A stretch of 64,000 nucleotides of DNA from Bacteroidetes bacterium UBA7662 (GTDB lineage Bacteria > Bacteroidota > Bacteroidia > UBA7662): assembly GCA_002483345.1 (NCBI GenBank), contig DLHS01000018.1, positions 62,001-126,000 of the forward strand, read 5' to 3'. The notes under the pieces were generated by a model, which had not been told where the DNA came from, ran no database searches, and saw nothing but the letters and a program-made list of their open reading frames with translations. Shown piece by piece: positions 18,255-26,598 of the stretch. A program made the translations under genes and the position numbers. Each line of letters begins with the position of its first letter. Position 1 is the first letter of the stretch.

Positions 18255-18737
18255 TTATTCAGTTGTTGGGTCCTGAACCGGGTCAGAACGTTTTTCCGTT
18301 TCTAAAATTGTTACTCCTTTTACCCCGGCTCCGAAATCGTAGACCAGTTTGCCACCCAGCCACCCACCATACAGCATCAGCAGCACAGCAACGGTATAAG
18401 CTCCTACAAAAACGCGGGTTTCATTTTCTTTCATATAGGCTCTTCTGAGCAGCTTCCATACGAAAAGCGCGGCAATGATCCAGGCCACCACAAAACCGAT
18501 GGTTTCGTGCTGCTCCACCGCTTCATGCAGGTTTTCCGACATGGTGAGCTTATCTTCCTCCCAGCCTCCGGTGACAACTGCCAGCACTGCTCCGGCAGCT
18601 CCGCCAAGCAGCATCCAGAACGACATCTCCCCGAAAAGAGACTGCTTCCGCAACAAACCAATCACCTCAAATGCCAGCCCGACCACAAGCAGGGCTATGG
18701 GGAAATGAGTAAAAAAGGGATGCAGGGGTGTACTCAT
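18255..18737 (-). CDS. DUF2231 family membrane protein
   Basis: 160 aa with four predicted membrane segments (about 9-28, 36-58, 80-100, 112-130). The opening PLHPFFTHFPIALLVVGLAFE, with two His residues near a Pro, is typical of DUF2231. The family function is unknown; conserved His residues have led to heme-binding suggestions for some relatives, which I cannot confirm here. The start overlaps the ybaB stop by one base (TGATG). The charged C-terminus should lie outside the membrane. Confidence 0.8.
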   Translation of the reverse strand: MSTPLHPFFTHFPIALLVVGLAFEVIGLLRKQSLFGEMSFWMLLGGAAGAVLAVVTGGWEEDKLTMSENLHEAVEQHETIGFVVAWIIAALFVWKLLRRAYMKENETRVFVGAYTVAVLLMLYGGWLGGKLVYDFGAGVKGVTILETEKRSDPVQDPTTE

Positions 18738-19072
18738 CAGCCCATGAATTTCGAAAGATCAAGTCCGGGAATGTTGGGGATTAATCCATCCGTCCCTTTT
18801 TTGAACTCTTCTTTATAAGTGCGGTGTGCTTCACGCAAAGCATTGTTTACAGTTGAAAGCAGTACCTCTTCGAGCATGGCTTTGTTTTCGGGCTTCAGCA
18901 AATCGGCATTCAGCTCGATAGACTGAATATGCTTGTTCACGGTGGTGGTTACTTTCACAGCATCGTTGTCGCCGCTGGCACTAACAGTAAGGCGGTCGCA
19001 TTTTGCTTTTACATCACCAACAGCATCTTTCAGCTTGCCGATTTTGTCCATCATCCCAAATAAATCGAACAT
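18737..19072 (-). CDS. ybaB: YbaB/EbfC family nucleoid-associated protein
   Basis: 111 aa, the usual size. A helical N-terminus (MFDLFGMMDKIGKLKDAVGD) is followed by the beta core (LTVSASGDNDAVKVTTTVNK) and a C-terminal helix (AHRTYKEEFKKG). YbaB proteins form dimers that bind DNA and compact the nucleoid. In many bacteria the gene sits beside recR or dnaX; here it heads a run with a DUF2231 gene and lepB. Confidence 0.88.
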   Translation of the reverse strand: MFDLFGMMDKIGKLKDAVGDVKAKCDRLTVSASGDNDAVKVTTTVNKHIQSIELNADLLKPENKAMLEEVLLSTVNNALREAHRTYKEEFKKGTDGLIPNIPGLDLSKFMG

Positions 19073-19159
19073 ATTTCTAATCTTTAAGTACTTACTATAA
19101 GCAGCTGCAGCTATAAATTCTGCCTGCTAAAATTACGGGAATAAATTGAAAGGACAGTT

Positions 19160-20251
19160 TCAGCCTTCCAGGTCGAGCTTGAATTTATCCGCAACTGTTT
19201 TCATGTCCGCGAACACCTTCTCATTGATAAAAATGCCGTTTTTCTTACGGTCTCTGTATTGTTTCATTTCCGGTTCACCGTGCACCAACACAGGTTTTTC
19301 AGCGTTTGCAGGTACTGCTCCTTTGAAACGTTTGGTCCAGATGTCGATGGCGTCGTAATATTCATCCAGCTCCCGGAAGGCATCGATGCGAAGCGCACCT
19401 ACGAAGTGCCCGATTCCTTTGCCTACAGGATCAGCCGGTGGCTGAAGGAAAGAAACAAACGGGGGTACCCATGGGCCGAAATTAGCCCCTGAAAGTACAC
19501 CGCTTAGTAAATCTGCAATGGCTCCCATGCCGTAGCCTTTGTGGCTGCCATGCTCAAAGTCTCCTCCCAAAGGCAACAAGGCCCCTCCTTTTTTGAGTAT
19601 AGCCGGGTCTGTACTTGGATTTCCGTCTTTATCCATAGCCCAGCCTTCGGGTATGGGTTTGCCTTCTCTTTCTGCCAGCTCCATCTTACCGTTGGCAGCA
19701 GCCGAGGTAGCCATGTCAAACACCAGGGGATCATACTGGCGGGTTGGAAAAACCCAGCAATGCGGGTTGGTGCCGAGCAACCGTTCCTTGCTGTAGGTAG
19801 GCGCCACCAGCGGACTGGCATTGGTCATCGACATGCCTATCATATGGTGCGGAACCGCCTTGAGGGCATGGTAAGCCGCAATGCCGAAGTGATTGGAATT
19901 GCAGATGCTGATCATGCCTATGCCCGTAGCGGCTGCCTTTTTGATGGCGATATCCATAGACCGGGCCGCGACAATCAAGCCGAGACCTCCGTCACCATCT
20001 ACGGTGCCGGCAGCCGTTGTTTCCCTCACCAGCCGGATATTAGGCCTGGAGTTTACACGGCCGGCTTCCCAAAGGCGGACGTACCCAAGGAGTCGGGCAA
20101 TACCATGGGAGTCGATGCCACGCAAATCGGCTTCAAGCAAAACATCGGTAGCCAGGTAGGCATCGTCGGAACTGTGTCCCATGCGCAGGAAAACATCGCT
20201 GACAAAGGCCCAGAGTTGTTGGTCGGACAGGTAAACAGGTTCTTTTTCCAT
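19160..20251 (-). CDS. Ldh family (malate/L-lactate/ureidoglycolate-type) NAD(P)-dependent dehydrogenase
   Basis: 363 aa. Family motifs: DLRGIDSHGIARLLGYV, DGDGGLGLIVAARSMD, ICNSNHFGIAAYHAL with the conserved His, and GSHKGYGMGAIADLLSG. The fold is that of the sulfolactate/malate dehydrogenase family, which oxidises 2-hydroxyacids with NAD(P)+ and differs from classical LDH/MDH. The substrate cannot be assigned. It follows a LutA-like gene by 6 bases and a UMF1 transporter gene, so the operon probably moves and oxidises a 2-hydroxyacid. Confidence 0.85.
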   Translation of the reverse strand: MEKEPVYLSDQQLWAFVSDVFLRMGHSSDDAYLATDVLLEADLRGIDSHGIARLLGYVRLWEAGRVNSRPNIRLVRETTAAGTVDGDGGLGLIVAARSMDIAIKKAAATGIGMISICNSNHFGIAAYHALKAVPHHMIGMSMTNASPLVAPTYSKERLLGTNPHCWVFPTRQYDPLVFDMATSAAANGKMELAEREGKPIPEGWAMDKDGNPSTDPAILKKGGALLPLGGDFEHGSHKGYGMGAIADLLSGVLSGANFGPWVPPFVSFLQPPADPVGKGIGHFVGALRIDAFRELDEYYDAIDIWTKRFKGAVPANAEKPVLVHGEPEMKQYRDRKKNGIFINEKVFADMKTVADKFKLDLEG

Positions 20252-20257
20252 GGTAAA

Positions 20258-20983
20258 TCAGGCTTCCCAACCGCTGGCCAATACATCGGCAAGGTGCATG
20301 GTGCGTAAGGGTAAATTATTTTTTTGAATATAACCTTCCAGATGCATAAGACAGGATAAGTCAGCAGACACCAGTATTTCTGCCCCCGTTTCAAGGGCAT
20401 TCTGGCATTTCTGTTCGGCCATTCCGACTGAAATAGGCTCGTACTTAACCGAAAAAGTACCCCCAAAGCCGCAACAGACCGTATTATTTGGCAATTCTAT
20501 CAATTCCACTCCCTTCACATGCTTCAGCAGTTGCCGGGGTTCGGCATGAATACCACATTCCCGCAGTGCGGAACAGGCATCGTGATAGGTGATTTTATGC
20601 GGAAAATCAGCTGACAATTTACTGAGATCAAGAAATTTAAAGACAAACTCTGAAAATTCATAGGTGTTGCGCTGCAACTGCTTCCACTGGTTGTGAACAG
20701 CGGAATTATGAAAAAGATCGTGATAATAGTTTTTTACCATGCCGGCACACGAGCTGGACAAAACAACCACCGGCCGGTTGTTAGGAAAATCACGCAGGCA
20801 TTTTTCTCCTACTTCCTTGGCCTCCTCCCAGAAGCCGGCATTAAAGGCAGGCTGACCGCAACAGGTCTGGTTTTCATTGTAAAAAACTTCACAGCCAAGT
20901 TTTTCCAGAACCTTGACGGCATTAAAAGCGGTATCCGGGTAGATCTGGTCTACAAAACAGGGTACGAACAGGTCAATCTGCAT
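20258..20983 (-). CDS. LutA/YkgE-like (Fe-S)-binding protein with two CCG domains
   Basis: 241 aa. Two cysteine-rich CCG modules are visible: CFVDQIYP with NQTCCGQPAFNAGF in the first half, and YHDACSALRECGI with NTVCCGFGGTFSVKY in the second. Proteins of this type (LutA, GlcF/HdrB-related) carry an Fe-S or similar redox cofactor and work in lactate or glycolate oxidation. LutB and LutC genes are not adjacent, which is unusual for a Lut system. The gene starts 2 bases after the UMF1 transporter stop and ends 6 bases before the Ldh-family gene. Confidence 0.85.
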   Translation of the reverse strand: MQIDLFVPCFVDQIYPDTAFNAVKVLEKLGCEVFYNENQTCCGQPAFNAGFWEEAKEVGEKCLRDFPNNRPVVVLSSSCAGMVKNYYHDLFHNSAVHNQWKQLQRNTYEFSEFVFKFLDLSKLSADFPHKITYHDACSALRECGIHAEPRQLLKHVKGVELIELPNNTVCCGFGGTFSVKYEPISVGMAEQKCQNALETGAEILVSADLSCLMHLEGYIQKNNLPLRTMHLADVLASGWEA

Positions 20984-20985
20984 CC

Positions 20986-22380
20986 TCAGCCCTTGTGTAT
21001 TTTAAAATTGGGAATACGGCGCATCAATAAAATGCCTATCACAAAAAAGATGGCAAGACTTAAAGCTGAATTGCGCATTGTTCCCGTCATTTCGTTGATG
21101 AAGCCGAATGCAAAAGTACCGAATACGATGGCAATTTTTTCGGTCACATCGTAGAAAGAAAAGTAGCTGGCATGGTTGGGTGTTTCATCAGGAATGAGTT
21201 TGGCATAGGTACTGCGAAGAAGTGCCTGCATACCGCCCATAACCACGCCTACAACTGCAGCGAGTGCGTAAAATTCATATTCGTTGTCGACTATATAGGC
21301 CGCAACACATATACCCATCCAGATCAGAATACCGATGAGCAATGTCCATATGTTTCCCAGCTTTTTGGAGATGGCAGAGAATAAAAAGGCTCCTCCGATT
21401 CCAATAAACTGAATAATCAGCACCGTGGCGATGAGTTTGTCGGTGCTTAACTTGAGTTCATCCGAACCAAACAAGGTGGCGAGGTACATAACTGTCTGCA
21501 AACCGGCGCTTGTAAAGAAAAAGGCCAGGAGATAATTGCGGATTTTCGGAAGCTTTTTGAGTTCGTTCCAGACCTTGCGGAGTTCCCTGAAACCATTGGC
21601 CAACAGGTGGCTTTTGAGCTTACCGATGGCGGTTTCTTTGGGCAGGCGGAAGAGGGTAATCTGGGCAAACCCAATCCACCATATCCCTACCGTGATAAAT
21701 GAGAGTCGGGTGGTTAAGCCGCTGTAGTAGCTTTTGGCGCTTTCAAGCGCTGCATCCGCGCTCATCCCACCTGCCACAAATTCGGCTGTTTTACCATCAA
21801 CATCGAACAACAAGGCTGGAAACATGATGACTATCAGTTGGGCAACCAATAAAATGATGCTGCCTGCGTAACCGTACGCATACCCACGGGCACTTACTTC
21901 ATCGTAGCGGTCTTCTGTTACAATTTCGGGTAGAAAAGAATTGTAATAAATCACGCTGCCGGCCCAGCCAAAGGCAGCCATCATAAAGAGAAGAAGACCC
22001 AGCAAGACGTTCTGATCTGTAAAAAAGAACATCGACGCGCAGCTTACCGACCCAATGAGGGCAAAAATACCCAGCATCCGTTTTTTAAGGCCACCATAGT
22101 CAGCCATACCACTCAATACCGGCGTGATGATAGCCACCAGTAAATAGGCAACCGACAAGGAGTAGCTGTAGGCAGCCGTATTAACCACCTCCCGTCCGAA
22201 TATCCTGATGTAAAAATGATCAGCATCAGGAGAAGCGCCAGCCTGGATGGCTGCGGAACGGGTGACAGCATTGTAGTAAATCGGGAAGATAGCCGTGGTG
22301 ATGGAAAGATTGTAGACCGAGTTGGCCCAATCGTACATGCACCAGGCACGGATCTGTTTGGGGTCGTTGAGTAGCGCCAT
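20986..22380 (-). CDS. UMF1/Atg22-like MFS transporter
   Basis: 464 aa with about 12 membrane segments. The opening WCMYDWANSVYNLSITTAIFP is the hallmark of the UMF1 (Atg22-like) branch of the major facilitator superfamily. A central cytoplasmic loop (about 235-280, LKSHLLANGFRELRKVW) joins two six-helix halves. The substrate is unknown; yeast Atg22 exports amino acids from the vacuole. It leads the operon with the LutA-like and Ldh-family genes. A TATTTTTG -7 match lies at 22386-22393 only six bases before the ATG, implying a very short leader if real. Confidence 0.85.
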   Translation of the reverse strand: MALLNDPKQIRAWCMYDWANSVYNLSITTAIFPIYYNAVTRSAAIQAGASPDADHFYIRIFGREVVNTAAYSYSLSVAYLLVAIITPVLSGMADYGGLKKRMLGIFALIGSVSCASMFFFTDQNVLLGLLLFMMAAFGWAGSVIYYNSFLPEIVTEDRYDEVSARGYAYGYAGSIILLVAQLIVIMFPALLFDVDGKTAEFVAGGMSADAALESAKSYYSGLTTRLSFITVGIWWIGFAQITLFRLPKETAIGKLKSHLLANGFRELRKVWNELKKLPKIRNYLLAFFFTSAGLQTVMYLATLFGSDELKLSTDKLIATVLIIQFIGIGGAFLFSAISKKLGNIWTLLIGILIWMGICVAAYIVDNEYEFYALAAVVGVVMGGMQALLRSTYAKLIPDETPNHASYFSFYDVTEKIAIVFGTFAFGFINEMTGTMRNSALSLAIFFVIGILLMRRIPNFKIHKG

Positions 22381-22550
22381 TAAACCAAAAATAAATGGTG
22401 TATGCTTGGGAGAGGCTGCAACCTAAGAAATATTGTGGTTAAAAAAGAGGCCTTCCTTCCGTCTTGCAAAAATCTGAGCTGGTTGCCGATGAAAAACGGG
22501 CAGCCTGTTTTGGGTCATCAGTGTTCCGCCTTCTTCCTTAAATTGCAGCC

Positions 22551-23459
22551 ATGCTTGCCGATACCCTGTTACTTGTACGCCCTGCTGCCTTTGGCTTTAA
22601 TGTTGAAACAGCCGCCTCGAATGGATTTCAACCCTCCCTGCTACCGGTAGAAACCAATTTACAAACAACTGTTCTGGCTGAATTCGAAACAGTCGTAGCC
22701 CTCCTGAACGCCGCAGGTATACAACTGCTGATACTCAACGACAGTCCTGAACCGGCAAAACCAGATGCCATCTTTCCCAATAACTGGTTCAGCACACATC
22801 CCGAAGGCAAACTATTCCTGTATCCGATGGCGACAGCCAACCGCCGTACAGAAGTGCGTACAGACTGGATTGATCAGCTTGCCATGCTGGGTAAAACAGC
22901 AATCAAAGAAATAATCGACCTGCGGGAAGAGACCCCGACCGGTGATTACCTGGAAGGCACCGGCAGTCTGATTCTCGACCCGGCCCACCGGCAGATTTTT
23001 ATGAACCGGTCGTTGCGGAGCGATGCTGCAACAGCTGCTAAGGTTGCGGCAAAACTGGGTTATTCCCTGTGGGTGTTTGATGCCTTCGGATCGGATGACC
23101 AGCCGGTGTATCACACCAACGTATTGCTGGCTATCGCACCCGACCTGATCATAGGTTGCCTCGACACCATACCGGAGGGGGCAGAAAAACAGGCGGCCGT
23201 TCAGGCCCTGCAAGCCGGGAACCGGCCAGTGCTTACCATCAGCCGGACTCAAATGGATCATTTTGCAGGTAATGTGCTTTTTGTTCAAAACAAGACCGGT
23301 GAAAAATTCGGCATCATCAGCCAAGGTGGCTGGGACAGTCTGAACGAAACACAGCAAATGCTTTTCCGTCAATACTATCAGCCGCTCTGCTTTCACATAC
23401 CCACCATTGAACGGATAGGCGGAGGCAGTGCGCGTTGTATGGTGGCAGAGTTGTATTAA
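22551..23459 (+). CDS. ctlX: CtlX-type amidinotransferase/citrulline-utilisation hydrolase
   Basis: 302 aa. Motifs of the arginine deiminase/amidinotransferase superfamily: FPNNWFSTHPEG, TGDYLEGTGSLILD, YHTNVLLAI with a conserved His, and GGSARCMVAELY with the C-terminal catalytic Cys. The family hydrolyses guanidino or ureido groups; the CtlX name comes from citrulline-utilisation clusters. No arginine or citrulline genes are adjacent, so the substrate is by homology only. The start is the ATG directly after TTGCAGCC. Confidence 0.85.
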   Translation: MLADTLLLVRPAAFGFNVETAASNGFQPSLLPVETNLQTTVLAEFETVVALLNAAGIQLLILNDSPEPAKPDAIFPNNWFSTHPEGKLFLYPMATANRRTEVRTDWIDQLAMLGKTAIKEIIDLREETPTGDYLEGTGSLILDPAHRQIFMNRSLRSDAATAAKVAAKLGYSLWVFDAFGSDDQPVYHTNVLLAIAPDLIIGCLDTIPEGAEKQAAVQALQAGNRPVLTISRTQMDHFAGNVLFVQNKTGEKFGIISQGGWDSLNETQQMLFRQYYQPLCFHIPTIERIGGGSARCMVAELY

Positions 23460-23710
23460 GACGCACTCATGGCCACCGGCTTGAACACAGGGAGGATCCG
23501 CATCCAACGGTATTATTTTCAGGCTATTCAGAAACCGAATCTGGTCGGATATCCGAAAAGTTTCTGTCGTTTCACCCTTCGTTTCCTTCAGATTCAGGGC
23601 AGTGTAGTAGCTTTGAACAGCAACCGTGTTTAGGATTACAAGCGGATGGCAGATTTACCATAAAACCGGTCTGACTTCTGTCTGAATCTGCCACTTTAAA
23701 CCATCAGGAC

Positions 23711-24124
23711 ATGTTATCACCCTTCTGTCACCCTATTCAAATACATGACCATGACATAGATACCCTTGGGCATGTCAACAATGTGGTTTACCTCCGCTGG
23801 GTGCAGGAAGTGGCGGCCGCGCATTGGGCTATACTCACCGGGGAAGAGGAGAAAAAACAGCTGGCATGGGTAGTCCTGAGACATGAAATTGACTACCATG
23901 CACCTGCTTTGCCCGGCGATGACATAGTAGGAACCACCCGGGTAGGCACTTGCAAAGGGCCTCGTTTTGAACGATTTGTATTCATCCGGAATGCACAAAC
24001 CGGCAAACTCCTGGCCGAAGCCAAAACCGTGTGGTGTTTGCTGGATGCAGCCACTATGCGGCCAAAACGTATTGAAACAGCACTGGAAGAGCTGTTGCGA
24101 TCAGGCAACGAGGGTGCTTCCTGA
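23711..24124 (+). CDS. Acyl-CoA thioesterase, hot-dog fold (4-hydroxybenzoyl-CoA thioesterase-like)
   Basis: 137 aa. The active-site motif DIDTLGHVNNVVYLRWVQE (Asp-x-x-x-x-His-x-N) is typical of YbgC/FadM-type thioesterases. They hydrolyse acyl-CoA thioesters in the cytoplasm. A WVVLRHEIDYHAPALPGDD segment forms the central strand. The acyl specificity is not visible. The 251-base gap upstream contains a possible hairpin (GGCAGATT at 23647 with AATCTGCC) but no gene. Confidence 0.85.
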   Translation: MLSPFCHPIQIHDHDIDTLGHVNNVVYLRWVQEVAAAHWAILTGEEEKKQLAWVVLRHEIDYHAPALPGDDIVGTTRVGTCKGPRFERFVFIRNAQTGKLLAEAKTVWCLLDAATMRPKRIETALEELLRSGNEGAS

Positions 24125-24390
24125 TTTTCTGGCTGAAAAATTGCTTAGAGCCCTTTTAAGACATCCTGATGACAGCGTTTAACCAATATGTTTTGCAGCC
24201 GGCAATCCTCTGACCAAGCTGAAATATTGTTTAAGCCCCTTAAAATGATGACTTGCCCTGTATTCTTATGTCTTTGTGACCTCCTGCAGATTTCATCCTG
24301 TTTTGCCCTATTACCCGCATCTGCAGTTGCTCCCGGATTTCACCTCAGGCGACAAATCCTAAACTTTCATCTATTTCTCAGGCAAAAGCC
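24125..24390. other. Non-coding gap before the cold-shock gene
   Basis: No convincing reading frame, hairpin terminator or repeat is visible here. The short frames have no start context and unusual composition. The cold-shock promoter follows at 24391. Confidence 0.5.
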
Positions 24391-24419
24391 TTGTGGATAA
24401 GAATTAAAGCATACCTTTA
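24391..24419 (+). promoter_or_regulatory. Promoter of the cold-shock gene
   Basis: TTGTGG (24391-24396) and TACCTTTA (24412-24419) resemble the Bacteroidota -33 and -7 boxes, with 18 bases between TTG and the -7 box. The start codon is 32 bases after the -7 box, giving a short leader rather than the long structured leader of E. coli cspA. Confidence 0.55.
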
Positions 24420-24451
24420 TCACTTCATCAACTACATCATCACCAATTATC

Positions 24452-24643
24452 ATGAAAGAAGGAATTGTTAAGTTCTTCAATGAAACCAAAGGTTTCGGTT
24501 TCATCAAGGACAATGCTTCAGACAAAGAGTATTTCGTACACGCAACCGGTTTGATCGACAAGATCAAAGACGGAGACAATGTTGAATTCGATGTCGAAGA
24601 AGGCAGAAGAGGTTTGAACGCCGTGAAAGTAAAGCGTATCTGA
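24452..24643 (+). CDS. Cold-shock domain protein (CspA family)
   Basis: 63 aa, a single cold-shock domain. RNP1-like KGFGFI and RNP2-like EYFVHAT motifs are present, and MKEGIVKFFNETKGF is a canonical opening. These proteins bind single-stranded nucleic acid and act as RNA chaperones. The gene is monocistronic, bounded by its own promoter and a strong terminator at 24672-24694. Confidence 0.96.
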   Translation: MKEGIVKFFNETKGFGFIKDNASDKEYFVHATGLIDKIKDGDNVEFDVEEGRRGLNAVKVKRI

Positions 24644-24671
24644 CGCTCCAGATTTTATCGCAACAACCAAG

Positions 24672-24694
24672 ACCCCGGCCTCCGGGGTTTTTTT
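24672..24694 (+). terminator. Intrinsic terminator of the cold-shock gene
   Basis: Stem ACCCCGG (24672-24678), loop CCT, stem CCGGGGT (24682-24688), then T to 24694. It starts 28 bases after the stop. Confidence 0.9.
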
Positions 24695-24851
24695 ATGCCC
24701 TGTATTTTCAGGGTAAGACCGGTAGAGCGGGCATGCTGTAAACCTCCTGATTCGATAAGGCCAGCCTCCCATGCAACTCCACGCTCCCAACCCCAGGTGC
24801 CCTTCAAAAAAAAAATTGGAATTTGAAAACAGGAATCTGGATTTTTACAGC

Positions 24852-25226
24852 ATGACCATAGCCATAGATTTCGACGGTGTACTACACCATTACAGCAAAG
24901 GCTGGAACGGCGGAGCCATTTATGACCCTCCGGTACCCGGCACCAAGGAAGCGTTGGACAAACTGAAAGCTGACGGATGGAAAATCTACATTTTCAGTAC
25001 CCGTACAAACAAAATGTTCCGTAAAAAGGACGAGCCGGATCAGGAGATTGCTATGAAAGCCTGGCTGTCGGAACATGAAATCCCCTACGACAAAATATGG
25101 AGTTTTGGCAAGCCCATGGCCGATATCTACCTCGACGACCGTGCCATTGGTTTCCGGGGTGACTGGAAACAAAGTATGGCTGAGATTGCAGATTTCAAGC
25201 CATGGACGGGAAATCAGGAAGGATGA
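24852..25226 (+). CDS. HAD-like hydrolase (BT0820-like putative phosphatase)
   Basis: 124 aa with the start set at the ATG at 24852; the upstream extension has no family features. HAD motif I is AIDFDGVLHH, a Thr/Ser motif lies in YIFSTRT, and the acidic motif is IYLDDRAIGF. Small Bacteroidota HAD proteins of this kind are predicted phosphohydrolases; the substrate is unknown. It is coupled by ATGA overlap to the DinB-like gene, which is in turn coupled to a LytTR regulator. Confidence 0.8.
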   Translation: MTIAIDFDGVLHHYSKGWNGGAIYDPPVPGTKEALDKLKADGWKIYIFSTRTNKMFRKKDEPDQEIAMKAWLSEHEIPYDKIWSFGKPMADIYLDDRAIGFRGDWKQSMAEIADFKPWTGNQEG

Positions 25227-25681
25227 ACAAACGTGCTCAAATGGATGTATTGGTGGCCAGACTTGAAAAACTGACGCCGGAAACCCCGCCCCGCTGGGGG
25301 AAGATGACCGCTCAGCACATGGTTGAACACCTTGCCATCATGACTACCCTGAGCAACGGAAAACGTACGGTCTCTATTCAGACACCCCCTGAAAAGCTGG
25401 CATCCAGGATGGCGTTTTTATACAGCGATGCTGCCTTTCCCAGGGATTTTATACCCGGAGGTGGTTCAGGAGAGCTCCTGCCCCTGCGTTTCGGCAATAT
25501 TCCTGCGGCCCTTGAAGCTTTGCGGAAGCAGTTGCGGGATATGGACGCCTGGTTTCAGGCCAACCCCGACAGTGAACAGAATCACCCCATTTTCGGAGCG
25601 CTTAAAGCAGAGGATTGGTATACTTTCCACCTCAAACACCTCACCCACCACCTTACCCAATTCGGACTGCTGGATACATGA
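25223..25681 (+). CDS. DinB-like protein (DUF1569 type)
   Basis: 152 aa, start at 25223 where ATG overlaps the previous stop (ATGA). The helical, His-containing pattern (MTAQHMVEHLAIMT near the N-terminus and FHLKHLTHHLTQFG at the C-terminus) fits the DinB four-helix bundle, in which three His bind a metal. Some relatives are thiol-dependent enzymes, but the function here is unknown. The stop overlaps the LytTR gene start. Confidence 0.7.
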   Translation: MNKRAQMDVLVARLEKLTPETPPRWGKMTAQHMVEHLAIMTTLSNGKRTVSIQTPPEKLASRMAFLYSDAAFPRDFIPGGGSGELLPLRFGNIPAALEALRKQLRDMDAWFQANPDSEQNHPIFGALKAEDWYTFHLKHLTHHLTQFGLLDT

Positions 25682-26502
25682 CCCGCCTGCTCAAACGATA
25701 TCGGCCTTCCGGAAAAGAATCCGGATTGTTAGCGGCGGTTTGTATCGTATTGGCTCATTTTTTTATTGCTCTGGGAAAGGACAGCAGCCTGCTTGCCCTT
25801 TGGAGCGACCGGCTTTACTGGCAGGATTTACCGGGTGTCTGGTTTATGGCTACCAGCTGTTTCCTGCTGGTACGCACCGGGATATTAGTATCCCTGGGTA
25901 ATCAGCGACAGCTTTCATTTTTATCTTTTCGGTTTTTAGTGCGCCTGCTGCCACTGGGAATCATACTTCCAGCGATTTTTGTACTGGCTGCACAATATCT
26001 GTATGCCCGGTTTATCTGGCAGCAGGATATCAGAATCGGGAGCTTCTTTCAGTATGAGTACCCCATGGCGGTGCTGGTCATTGTATTTATCAACCTGATT
26101 TACCTCCTCTGGTTTTATCGCAAGCCCTTTGAAGAAGCTGTTTCAAACCTTACACAAGCCGGCACTGTGATAACGCTGCTGGCGAAGCAGGGGAAAGAAC
26201 AAATACCCGTTACCATAAATCAGATAAGCCACATTCAACTTATCTCCGACCAGTTGGTACTTCATTGTCTCGATGGCAGACAGCTCAGAATAGATGGGAC
26301 ACTGGAACAACTAGCATTGAAACTACCGCTGGCTATGTTTTTCAGGGCAAACAGACAGGTTCTGCTGGGCAAAACGGCCTGCGGTAGTTTTACCACTGAA
26401 AGAAGCGGCCGACTCCTTTTACAGCTAAAAGACGGTTCGATGACCATACCCATCTCCCAGAAAAAAGCACGGGACTTCAGGCAATGGCTGAAATCAACCT
26501 GA
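25678..26502 (+). CDS. Membrane-anchored LytTR-domain transcriptional regulator
   Basis: 274 aa, start at 25678 (ATGA overlap). Four membrane segments lie at about 16-36, 50-72, 84-106 and 120-142. A LytTR DNA-binding domain (about 160-272) follows, with INQISHIQLISDQLVLHCLDG, FFRANRQVLLGK and DGSMTIPISQKKARDFRQWL. There is no receiver domain and no adjacent histidine kinase, so the protein would act as a one-component membrane regulator. Its target is unknown; translational coupling to the HAD and DinB-like genes hints at shared function. Confidence 0.85.
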   Translation: MTRLLKRYRPSGKESGLLAAVCIVLAHFFIALGKDSSLLALWSDRLYWQDLPGVWFMATSCFLLVRTGILVSLGNQRQLSFLSFRFLVRLLPLGIILPAIFVLAAQYLYARFIWQQDIRIGSFFQYEYPMAVLVIVFINLIYLLWFYRKPFEEAVSNLTQAGTVITLLAKQGKEQIPVTINQISHIQLISDQLVLHCLDGRQLRIDGTLEQLALKLPLAMFFRANRQVLLGKTACGSFTTERSGRLLLQLKDGSMTIPISQKKARDFRQWLKST

Positions 26503-26598
26503 TTTCAGCCGGTTTTTACCTGACCTCGGCCACTTCAAAGAGGTAGCGGATTTTTTCGGCAGAAAATCCCTGCTTCCTTTGCACCGCATCAACCCAAC

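Noticed and set aside
17519..18448. 309-codon plus frame opposite lepB and DUF2231
   Set aside because: Antisense to two coupled genes with clear family motifs.
19541..20308. 255-codon plus frame opposite the Ldh-family gene
   Set aside because: Shadow frame without domain similarity.
23435..23674. 79-codon frame after ctlX
   Set aside because: It overlaps the ctlX end, lacks a start context and shows no domain; probably non-coding.
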